Assembly (NCBI GenBank): GCA_024399225.1
Contig: JAKSHV010000024.1
Location: forward strand, 1 to 10,219
DNA from: an archaeon
Lineage (GTDB): Archaea > Thermoplasmatota > Thermoplasmata > Methanomassiliicoccales > Methanomethylophilaceae
DNA length: 10,219 nucleotides
Direction of reading: 5' to 3'
The position numbers were made by a program, and so were the translations under genes. This document shows, piece by piece, positions 1 to 5,589 of the stretch. Numbering within the stretch: the stretch's first letter is position 1; each line of letters starts with the position of its first letter. The notes beneath the pieces are model-generated. The model was not told the origin of the DNA. It searched no databases and was given only the letters and a program-made list of their open reading frames with translations.

Positions 1-15
1 TCAAGAAGTTTGACT

Positions 16-33
16 TAGATTCCGAAGAATCTA
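16..33. repeat. perfect 7-bp hairpin with UUCG-type loop
   Basis: TAGATTC at 16-22 pairs with GAATCTA at 27-33 around the loop CGAA. Read as minus-strand RNA the loop is C(UUCG)G, a well-known extra-stable tetraloop. No T-run follows on either strand, so it is not a typical terminator. It may be an RNA 3' end structure or chance. Confidence 0.4.
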
Positions 34-64
34 GATATGCATGCTGGGCACACAATGATTATCT

Positions 65-87
65 GGGGGCGGATGCCCCCATATTTT
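65..87 (+). terminator. GC-rich hairpin followed by T-run
   Basis: GGGGGC (65-70) and GCCCCC (75-80) form a perfect 6-bp stem around GGAT, followed on the plus strand by ATATTTTT (81-88). This suits the end of a plus-strand transcript entering from the left. On the minus strand it lies 7 nt past the stop of the small ORF ending at 88 and could also protect that 3' end. Confidence 0.5.
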
Positions 88-171
88 TCATTCGTTCTTT
101 TTCGGTATGATGTTGGGGACGACAACTGCACAGATTGTCGCAACCAATGCCAAAGCAACGAAGAACCACAT
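88..171 (-). CDS. possible small single-helix membrane protein, perhaps frameshifted
   Basis: From the ATG at 171-169 this frame encodes 27 residues: a hydrophobic segment starting MWFFVALAL, then a short charged tail ending PKKNE. The same frame is open upstream to 228 and encodes a hydrophilic lead (roughly GEKEAGKPGQSADDGFQSS) before an in-frame TGA at 231-229, with no ATG, GTG or TTG start in that lead. A hydrophilic linker, one membrane helix and a Lys-rich tail is a natural layout for a tail-anchored small protein. An out-of-frame ATG lies at 232-230, directly before a purine-rich run (212-229), and a GATAAA box lies about 24 nt further upstream. One reading is a gene of about 48 codons with a one-base frameshift in the purine run; another is a chance ORF. 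I do not recognise a family. Confidence 0.3.
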   Translation of the reverse strand: MWFFVALALVATICAVVVPNIIPKKNE

Positions 172-253
172 GCTGCTCTGGAATCCGTCGTCCGCGGATT
201 GGCCGGGTTTCCCTGCCTCCTTCTCTCCTCATTGTGATTTCCAGCGAGTGTTC

Positions 254-259
254 TTTATC
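254..259. promoter_or_regulatory. TATA-like box TTTATC for the 280 gene
   Basis: TTTATC lies 21-26 nt upstream of the ATG at 280, the spacing expected for a leaderless archaeal transcript. No Shine-Dalgarno is seen before this start. On the minus strand the same bases read GATAAA and lie a similar distance (about 22-27 nt) from the ATG at 232-230. Confidence 0.5.
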
Positions 260-279
260 TTCCGCTCCTATCACCGTTC

Positions 280-927
280 ATGGCGGAAGTCGACGAGGTC
301 GGAATCCAGTACAACATGGAACAGGGAGAATTCGAAGAGCGCGTCAGGTCGTTCCTATCCAAAGAATGCGGATGGCCTTCCGAAGAGCAGGTTCCCGACA
401 TCATTTTCCAGGTGTTCGTCACCAGATCCTTCGGAAACAAGGACACCGGAATCCCCAACAACGAACCTCTGATCTTCTACGGAAAGACCGTCATCGAGAA
501 CATCATCGCATCCAAACTCTATCATCTCGGAAAATACGAATCTAGTATGATGTTCGAGGCGAGGAACTATATGATGTTCCCCAACGCCTATGCCTTCCAC
601 CTTCTCGACAATAAAATCGACCTCAGGCCCATGCTGAGGATCATCATAAGCAGGGACAAGACAAACGTCGACACCAAGCTCAACTACATCATCGCTAGGA
701 TCGGTGACGCCTTCGAGGCGCTTATCGGGGCCTTCGACCTCTCCGGAAGAAGGGAACTCGCGGAGAACCTCATCGACCGCCTCCTCATGCAGGATGCCCT
801 TAAGCACTGCGAGGAACTCAAAGGTCTGGGGGATGCAGACATGAGGAAACGCTGGAAGAAGATAACCTTCCAGAGGGTCGCGAAGTTCAAGGAAATGACC
901 GATGCCATGGTTGTTTTCGAAAATTAA
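280..927 (+). CDS. RNase III-fold protein with degenerate catalytic site
   Basis: This 215-residue protein matches the RNase III endonuclease domain in order. FVTRS (46-50) corresponds to the family's LTHRS, NEPLIFYGK (61-69) to the signature NERLEFLGD, and DAFEALIGA (143-151) to the second conserved helix, followed by the usual helix AENLIDRLL. In E. coli RNase III the metal ligands are E41, D45, D114 and E117. Here the first two positions are I65 and K69, while D143 and E146 are kept. Known RNase III enzymes need all four, so cleavage by the standard mechanism is unlikely. No C-terminal double-stranded RNA-binding domain is evident; residues 170-215 are a basic helical tail. It may bind structured RNA or serve as a non-catalytic partner, which is inference. 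It starts 20-25 nt after a TATA-like box and converges on azlD with 3 nt between them. Confidence 0.68.
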   Translation: MAEVDEVGIQYNMEQGEFEERVRSFLSKECGWPSEEQVPDIIFQVFVTRSFGNKDTGIPNNEPLIFYGKTVIENIIASKLYHLGKYESSMMFEARNYMMFPNAYAFHLLDNKIDLRPMLRIIISRDKTNVDTKLNYIIARIGDAFEALIGAFDLSGRRELAENLIDRLLMQDALKHCEELKGLGDADMRKRWKKITFQRVAKFKEMTDAMVVFEN

Positions 928-930
928 GCT

Positions 931-1266
931 TCACAAAACAATCGGTATGAGCCACAGGAACAGGAAATAGGCTATCATCCCCGTCAGGATCGATAGCAGC
1001 ATGTTCTTTTTTCTGATGTGCACGGCACACATCACGGCGATTGCAAGAACCTCGGGAATCCCGAATGTTCCGTCGGTGAATTCGACATCCTTGAGGCAAT
1101 AAACGACTAGCATTGCGAAAATAGCTACGGGAAGTACCTTGCCGATGTATTCCACCGTATCAGGGATCTTCTTGCCGTTACGGAAGATGAGGAAGGGCAG
1201 TGCACGGGTCATTATCGTCACGATGCTGCATATCGCTATCAGCATCATCTGCTCCTCGAATGTCAT
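931..1266 (-). CDS. azlD: AzlD-family branched-chain amino acid exporter subunit
   Basis: This 111-residue, very hydrophobic protein has the AzlD pattern: a first helix ending in TRALPFL (20-26), then a segment with YIGKVLP (40-46) followed by AIFAMLVVY, and two further C-terminal helices around IPEVLAIAVM and LLSILTGMIAYFLF. AzlD is the small partner of AzlC; in Bacillus subtilis and as YgaZH in E. coli the pair exports branched-chain amino acids across the cytoplasmic membrane. I chose the ATG at 1266-1264 because it overlaps the azlC stop as ATGA, which implies translational coupling and gives the normal family length. A longer open frame upstream lies inside azlC. It is the last gene of the EamA-azlC-azlD operon and ends 3 nt from the opposite gene with no visible hairpin. 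Confidence 0.88.
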   Translation of the reverse strand: MTFEEQMMLIAICSIVTIMTRALPFLIFRNGKKIPDTVEYIGKVLPVAIFAMLVVYCLKDVEFTDGTFGIPEVLAIAVMCAVHIRKKNMLLSILTGMIAYFLFLWLIPIVL

Positions 1267-2021
1267 TCGATACCACCCTTTTCGATAGGTCTCCTGAGCA
1301 GCAGGAGCATGACGGTCATGACCACGAGAGATGGGACCAGGAACGAATCTCCTCCGAAGACGAACAGGCAAACGACTGAGGCAACGACACCGATAACTGC
1401 CGGCAGAGGCCTCTTTTCCTGCAGCATCTGCTCTAGAAGGATGACTGTGAACAGTGCCGTCATAATAAATCCGAAGGGAGTCGTGTCGAAGGGGAGGACC
1501 GGGCCCAGGAAACCTCCGATTGCCGCACCGGTTATCCAGGAAAGCTGTACCATGAGGCTCAGGGCGAAGTAATACCCCTCGGGGTCCACGTCCACCGGTG
1601 GATCGAAAGCGGGATTCAATGCAAAGGTCTCCTCACAGAGGGAATACACCATGTAGGCCTTCTTCCACCCTCCGAATCCGTATTTCTTCAGCATGGCGAC
1701 ACTGTAGAACATGTGCCTAGCCTGGATCATGAACGCTACGACTGCTGTTTCTATAGGTGCGAAAGAACCGAGGAGCATGGCTGCGGCGACGAATTCCATC
1801 GAACCGCCGAAGATGACGGTTGCCATGAACGGAGCGAACCATCCGGGAAGTCCTTTGGCGGTAACGAACAGTCCGTAGGAGAACCCGATGACCACGAATG
1901 AGGTCATTACCGGAAGGGCAACGGGGAATGCCGCACGGAATGCGGAACCTGCGACGGACCTATCCTGACCTCTGCTCATGGTTCTCCCTAAACTGGTGTC
2001 GTAGATAATCGTTGCACTCAT
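1263..2021 (-). CDS. azlC: AzlC-family branched-chain amino acid exporter
   Basis: This 252-residue membrane protein belongs to the AzlC/YgaZ family, the main permease subunit of the AzlCD exporter. Family features visible are the early helix with IGFSYGLF (45-52), the motif GGSMEFVA (72-79, equivalent to the GASQF-like motif of characterised members) and the helix with QARHMFYSVAM (100-110, equivalent to NLRH). Several membrane helices follow, including three near the C-terminus. Residues 1-28 are a hydrophilic lead and a later Met at residue 15 is possible. I prefer the ATG at 2021-2019 because it overlaps the stop of the upstream EamA gene as ATGA. Its own stop overlaps the azlD start in the same way. 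Likely substrates are valine, leucine, isoleucine or methionine; the exact substrate cannot be read from the sequence. Confidence 0.9.
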   Translation of the reverse strand: MSATIIYDTSLGRTMSRGQDRSVAGSAFRAAFPVALPVMTSFVVIGFSYGLFVTAKGLPGWFAPFMATVIFGGSMEFVAAAMLLGSFAPIETAVVAFMIQARHMFYSVAMLKKYGFGGWKKAYMVYSLCEETFALNPAFDPPVDVDPEGYYFALSLMVQLSWITGAAIGGFLGPVLPFDTTPFGFIMTALFTVILLEQMLQEKRPLPAVIGVVASVVCLFVFGGDSFLVPSLVVMTVMLLLLRRPIEKGGIE

Positions 2022-2929
2022 TCAGAGGGAGAGCTGCAGAGCTTCCAAAGAGCGAATATGGTCAGAGCGACACCGAGGAGGATCAGGAATGTGGGTGTTT
2101 CACCGAAGAATGCCAGACCGCAGCATGTGGCGGTTATCGGTTCCATGCCTGCGACGATGGTCGAAGCGACTCCGGCCTCCACCTTGTTGAGGGCATATCC
2201 GTAGAACAGATATGGCAGAACTGCCACCATCACCGCATGGGCCACGACGACAACGATGTTCTTCAGTGGATCCGAGGTCACATAATCCCCTACAGAGGCG
2301 AAATCGGTCAATGGGATCAGTACTATGGCTGCCACAAGTATGCCGTAGAATGTGACGGTTATCGAGGTCCTCCCTTTCAGAAGAAGGATCTTGGTGAAGA
2401 TGCTGTAGAATGAATACACGAACGCGGCCATAATCCCCATGAATATTCCGATGGTGCTTACAGAACCTATTCCGTGGTCCGCCATTCCACTGACCAGGAC
2501 ACATCCCAGTATAGCTCCCCCTATGCAGAGGATCTTCCTCCTGGTGATGGATTCCTTGAAGATTATCGCAGCGGAGAATATGACGAACACCGGGGCCATA
2601 CCAAGAAGCACGGCAGCCAGAGATAGTGAGAGGTCTGCGACAGCCTCGTTGTAGAAGAAATTCAGTCCGATGACAGAGGCTCCGAGACCGAGGATGTAAG
2701 GTATTTCCTTTTTCGAAACCACGAGAAGATCCCTGTTCCTGATCAGAATGTAGATCAGAAGCATTATCGCTGCCAGGAAGAACCTGGTGCTTAGGATCTC
2801 TACCCTTCCGAGACCTGCCGAGGACATCGTCCTCACGAAGGTTCCGGAGGAACCCCACATTATGCCGGCTATGACTGGCAACAGTATCAGGGGTTCGGTG
2901 ATCTTCGACTTCACGGTCCGGGGGAGCAT
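2018..2929 (-). CDS. EamA/DMT-superfamily permease, first gene of the azlCD operon
   Basis: This 303-residue protein has the two-domain, ten-helix layout of drug/metabolite transporters. The first EamA repeat covers about residues 14-147, with MWGSSGTFVR (24-33), STRFFLAA (47-54), the helix around SLSLAAVLLGMAPVF (101-115) and FKESITRRK (124-132). The second covers about 157-297, with VASTIVAGMEPI (254-265) and FFGET (274-278). EamA members export amino acids or other small metabolites, or act as nucleotide-sugar carriers. Being co-transcribed with AzlCD suggests an amino-acid or related metabolite exporter, which is inference. The start at 2929 keeps helix 1 whole; the next Met lies inside it. 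The stop overlaps the azlC start (ATGA). The promoter lies in the 44-nt gap shared with the divergent Sel1 gene. Confidence 0.88.
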   Translation of the reverse strand: MLPRTVKSKITEPLILLPVIAGIMWGSSGTFVRTMSSAGLGRVEILSTRFFLAAIMLLIYILIRNRDLLVVSKKEIPYILGLGASVIGLNFFYNEAVADLSLSLAAVLLGMAPVFVIFSAAIIFKESITRRKILCIGGAILGCVLVSGMADHGIGSVSTIGIFMGIMAAFVYSFYSIFTKILLLKGRTSITVTFYGILVAAIVLIPLTDFASVGDYVTSDPLKNIVVVVAHAVMVAVLPYLFYGYALNKVEAGVASTIVAGMEPITATCCGLAFFGETPTFLILLGVALTIFALWKLCSSPSE

Positions 2930-2946
2930 ATGTTTCCGATAAAGGC

Positions 2947-2953
2947 TTTATTA
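2947..2953. promoter_or_regulatory. AT-rich box between divergent EamA operon and Sel1 gene
   Basis: TTTATTA lies 21-27 nt before the plus-strand ATG at 2974 and, read on the minus strand as TAATAAA, 18-24 nt before the ATG at 2929. It is the only strong AT-rich element in the 44-nt gap at a suitable distance for both starts. A second CTTTATC on the minus strand (2944-2938) is only 9-15 nt from the ATG and too close. Confidence 0.5.
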
Positions 2954-2973
2954 CCGAACGGCTACACATAACC

Positions 2974-3603
2974 ATGGCAGAAGAAACCACCCAGAATCCC
3001 AACCCCGGATTCGATGAGGAGAAATTCCAGGCAAACTACAAGAACATGAAGGAGGCCGTCGAGAAATCCGGCACTCCCCTATCCCACGGAGCATTCGGAG
3101 AGTTCCTCTTCATGACCGGTGTCGAGGAACACATGAAGGAGGCCATTCCCGAACTCCAGATCGCCGCAGATGCAGGATATGCATCCGCAAAGGCATACCT
3201 CGGAGACGCATATCTCAACGGAAAGGGTGTCGAGAAGGACTTCCCCAAGGCATTCGACCTTCTCTTCGACGCATCCCTCGAGGGAGATGTCGACGCAACC
3301 TACCTCCTCGGAGTAATCTACTTCAGGGGAACCGAGGTCGAACCCGACTACGAGAAGGCACGCGACTTCTTCGCAGACTCCGCAAGCAAGGGAAACAGCG
3401 GTGCGATGAACTGCCTCGGACTCATCTTCCTCGGAGGATTCGGTGTCGAGCAGAACATCCCCAAGGCCAAGAGGTACTTCCAGAAGGCCATGGAGCACAA
3501 CAACGTCAACGGTAAGAAGAACCTCGACATGATCAAGGAACAGGGAAGGCGCTTCAACTACCACGACTTCATCCTCATGTCCTTCGCACAGAAGGAAGAG
3601 TGA
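2974..3603 (+). CDS. Sel1-repeat protein
   Basis: This 209-residue soluble protein contains three clear 36-residue Sel1-like repeats at about 70-105, 106-141 and 142-177, plus a degenerate one before them. Each has the pattern AxxxLGxxYxxGxGVxxDxxKAxxxxxxAxxxGx, for example AYLGDAYLNGKGV (74-86), then TYLLGVIYFRG and NCLGLIFLGGFGV. Sel1 repeats form helical solenoids related to TPRs and act as protein-protein scaffolds. The N-terminus is acidic, with no signal peptide, and the C-terminal 30 residues (ending FAQKEE) are not repeat. The ATG at 2974 fits a leaderless transcript from the box at 2947-2953. Codon choice is strongly biased to C-ending codons and GGA, which suggests good expression. 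A terminator hairpin follows. The partner is unknown; a second Sel1 gene lies 1.3 kb away. Confidence 0.88.
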   Translation: MAEETTQNPNPGFDEEKFQANYKNMKEAVEKSGTPLSHGAFGEFLFMTGVEEHMKEAIPELQIAADAGYASAKAYLGDAYLNGKGVEKDFPKAFDLLFDASLEGDVDATYLLGVIYFRGTEVEPDYEKARDFFADSASKGNSGAMNCLGLIFLGGFGVEQNIPKAKRYFQKAMEHNNVNGKKNLDMIKEQGRRFNYHDFILMSFAQKEE

Positions 3604-3615
3604 TCAAAGTCATTC

Positions 3616-3641
3616 CCGGGGAGCAATCCCCGGTTTATTTT
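3616..3641 (+). terminator. terminator hairpin between Sel1 gene and hydrolase
   Basis: CCGGGGA (3616-3622) pairs perfectly with TCCCCGG (3627-3633) around GCAA, a GNRA tetraloop on the plus strand, followed by TTTATTTT. It starts 12 nt after the Sel1 stop and touches the end of the opposing hydrolase gene, so it may limit read-through from both sides. Confidence 0.75.
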
Positions 3642-4801
3642 CAGAATCCGTTCTCTTCGATGAATGCCTTGATGGCATCGCGGTAGGAATCGAACTGTTC
3701 CAGAGCAAGAACATGTCCTGCGTGAGGAATTATGGAAAGTCTCGCACCTTTGACCTGCCTGTAGAATTCCATTATCCTGTCGATCCTGACCTCGTCGGAA
3801 TCGGCACACATTAGGAGTGTCGGGACATTGATGTCCTTGAGATAGCAGGTAACATCGAAGTCGAGAAGCTTTCCGTCGGTGATGAGGTCGTTGGGGCCGC
3901 AGAGTTTCTGGAAGACCTCATTGGGAACTTCCTGTGCGGAAACCAATCCGTAATCCCTGAAGATACTCCTGTTGAAGAGATACCTTGCGTTGTATTCACC
4001 GAGGATCCTTGTGAACTCCTCGCCGTAATCCTTCTTCTCTGCAAGAGCTGTGAATCTCTCGAGATAGTCTCCGCCCATGTCCTTCAGGTTGAGAATTGCA
4101 TCTTCGGTCCATTTGGCAGTGCTGAGGAACGGTGACGGAAGAATCAATCCTGCAACCTTCCTGAATCCGGAAAGTCCGGAGTAATAAAGGGACAATCCGG
4201 AACCCCATGAGGCCCCCACTAGCACAACCTTCTCCGCCGGAATCGAGTCGATGAACATAGACATCTCCTCGAAATACTCCTTCAGATCGAAGTTCTCGAG
4301 GTCCCTGATCGGATCGGACATTCCGCACCCCATCTGGTCGAAAAGATACACGGGGTTTTTCAGATGGAGCCTTCTAGCTTTCACAGGATTGCTGTCGCCT
4401 CCAGGACCTCCGTGGACGAAGACCAGCGGAGTGGTGTCGAGATGCGTATTATAGCTCCAGAAGGCCAAACGTCCGTAAGGGGTGTCTAGGTATTGAACGT
4501 CCTTGTCGAAGGCCTCTACGGCCTCTCTAGACGCATTGTCGGTCCATGCAGAGATCAGGGGGAGGATATCATCAAGGTTCTCGAAGTCTCCCTCGATGTC
4601 CCTCATCTCGAAGGCATATTTCTCCTCGGTGGAGAAGAGGCTTGCCTCATAGTGGAATCCGACCTTCTTGGGGGAGATGGCGAGATTGATGGCGAATCCG
4701 TTGGCACATCCCTCGTACACCCTTTCGCTGCACCTGAGGATGAAGTAACCCAAAGTGGTACTGAGTTCGATGGTTTCGGGGAACTGTTCCGGATTCTGCA
4801 T
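3641..4801 (-). CDS. alpha/beta hydrolase, prolyl aminopeptidase-like (S33), with extra N-terminal region
   Basis: Residues about 104-386 form an alpha/beta hydrolase of the prolyl iminopeptidase group. HGGPGG (130-135) is the oxyanion-hole motif, DQMGCGMSD (155-163) matches the family's DQRGxGxS block, and GASWG (196-200) places the nucleophile at S198. D336 in ADSDEV and H363 in HAGHVLALE complete the triad. Such enzymes release N-terminal proline or other residues from short peptides in the cytoplasm; some relatives act on other amides or esters, so the substrate is open. Residues 1-103 are not part of the usual enzyme, which normally begins close to the segment corresponding to 104. I do not recognise this extension; it has two cysteines (C24, C32) and no signal peptide. 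The start at 4801 is the first ATG after a TATA-like box. It is transcribed divergently from the second Sel1 gene. Confidence 0.8.
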   Translation of the reverse strand: MQNPEQFPETIELSTTLGYFILRCSERVYEGCANGFAINLAISPKKVGFHYEASLFSTEEKYAFEMRDIEGDFENLDDILPLISAWTDNASREAVEAFDKDVQYLDTPYGRLAFWSYNTHLDTTPLVFVHGGPGGDSNPVKARRLHLKNPVYLFDQMGCGMSDPIRDLENFDLKEYFEEMSMFIDSIPAEKVVLVGASWGSGLSLYYSGLSGFRKVAGLILPSPFLSTAKWTEDAILNLKDMGGDYLERFTALAEKKDYGEEFTRILGEYNARYLFNRSIFRDYGLVSAQEVPNEVFQKLCGPNDLITDGKLLDFDVTCYLKDINVPTLLMCADSDEVRIDRIMEFYRQVKGARLSIIPHAGHVLALEQFDSYRDAIKAFIEENGF

Positions 4802-4822
4802 GACGGCACATGGCAGTATACG

Positions 4823-4829
4823 ATATTAG
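4823..4829 (-). promoter_or_regulatory. TATA-like box for the hydrolase
   Basis: On the minus strand TAATATC lies 22-28 nt upstream of the ATG at 4801, in a 72-nt divergent gap. A TATAC element follows at 4818-4814 and is too close to be the main box. No clear ribosome binding site precedes the start. Confidence 0.4.
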
Positions 4830-4845
4830 TGTTGGCTAGCAACAA

Positions 4846-4865
4846 TTTAATCCAATATGGGTGAT
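4846..4865 (+). promoter_or_regulatory. TATA-like box and possible RBS for second Sel1 gene
   Basis: TTTAAT (4846-4851) lies 23-28 nt before the ATG at 4874. GGTGAT (4860-4865) matches part of the archaeal anti-Shine-Dalgarno complement with 8 nt to the ATG. If TTTAAT is the active box, the transcript would start too late to include GGTGAT; a box further upstream (ATATTAG, 4823-4829) would include it. I cannot decide between them. Confidence 0.4.
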
Positions 4866-4873
4866 GACCGTTC

Positions 4874-5587
4874 ATGTTCGGCCGCAAGAAGGTATCCGGA
4901 GACGGAAAACACGAGTACTCCGAAGGAAAGAAGCTTTTCGACCAGGGGGAGTACAAGAGTGCACTCAAGATCCTTCTGAAATCCGCCGAGAGCGGCTATG
5001 CCGAGGCACAATATGCTGTCGGGATTATGTACCACGACGCCCTCGGATGTTCGAGGAACACCGCAAAGGCCGTCGAATGGTGGAACAGGGCATCATCCCA
5101 GGGCAACCACAAGGCACAGTTCAACCTCGGTCTCGCATATCTTCTGGGCGAGGGCGTCAAGAAGAACGAGGATTACGCCTTCAGCCTGGTGAGTTCTTCC
5201 GCCGACAACGGATACCCCCGTGCGCTGTACACACTCGGAAACATGTATCTACTGGGTCAGGGAGCCAAGAAATCCGAAACCAAGGCTCTCGAATGCTATC
5301 TCAAGGCCGCCGACAAGGGACACATCACCGCGCAGTACAACGCCGGAACCTGTTATGAGGAGGGTACCGGTACCGAGGTCGATTATGCCAAGGCCATCAA
5401 ATGGTACGAGCTCGCCGCCAAGAACGACTACGCTCCCGCACAGTATTCTCTGGCACTCATGTACGGTGACGGAAAGGGTGTCAAGAACAACGAGAAGGAA
5501 GCCATGAAATGGCTGAAGAAGGCCGCGGCACAGGGACATGCCGATGCCGCAGAGCTTCTCAAGAACTATGAGGAACTTTCCGAATAA
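4874..5587 (+). CDS. Sel1-repeat protein with five full repeats
   Basis: This 237-residue soluble protein is almost all solenoid. After a short basic N-terminus (MFGRKKVSGDGK) and a TPR-like helix pair (15-42), five consecutive 36-residue Sel1 repeats occupy about 43-78, 79-114, 115-150, 151-186 and 187-222, with cores such as AQYAVGIMYHDALG, AQFNLGLAYLLGEG and AQYSLALMYGDGKG. A capping helix ends in EELSE. Sel1 proteins are adaptor scaffolds; bacterial examples sit in signalling and host-contact pathways, but nothing here names a partner. The start at 4874 is supported by upstream TATA and GGTGAT elements. A different frame beginning near 4861 is a shadow. The gene diverges from the hydrolase and converges on the TPR gene with only 2 nt between the stops. 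Its repeats are far more regular than those of the Sel1 gene at 2974. Confidence 0.92.
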   Translation: MFGRKKVSGDGKHEYSEGKKLFDQGEYKSALKILLKSAESGYAEAQYAVGIMYHDALGCSRNTAKAVEWWNRASSQGNHKAQFNLGLAYLLGEGVKKNEDYAFSLVSSSADNGYPRALYTLGNMYLLGQGAKKSETKALECYLKAADKGHITAQYNAGTCYEEGTGTEVDYAKAIKWYELAAKNDYAPAQYSLALMYGDGKGVKNNEKEAMKWLKKAAAQGHADAAELLKNYEELSE

Positions 5588-5589
5588 GC

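Larger units (their letters stand above)
1..279. other. left-edge region without a convincing complete gene
   Basis: No reading frame here looks like a full normal gene. Plus frame 3 stays open from base 3 to a TGA at 108-110 (35 codons), but it uses codons such as TTA, TCT and AGA that are unusual for this window and it runs through a hairpin, so I do not call it the tail of a gene. The region contains two perfect short hairpins (16-33 and 65-80), a minus-strand membrane-helix ORF (88-171, open upstream to 228) and the promoter of the gene starting at 280. It is best read as an intergenic stretch with a possible small or broken gene. Confidence 0.5.

Noticed and set aside
1..18. Possible gene end at TAG (16-18) in plus frame 1, or TAG read-through as pyrrolysine into the next frame
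   Set aside because: Only five codons precede the TAG and the frame beyond it looks like non-coding sequence; nothing supports either reading.
2100..3002. Long minus-strand open frame (300 codons) overlapping the EamA gene
   Set aside because: It is a shifted frame of the EamA coding sequence, rich in Arg, His and Ser, with no recognisable domain; the EamA frame is clearly the real one.
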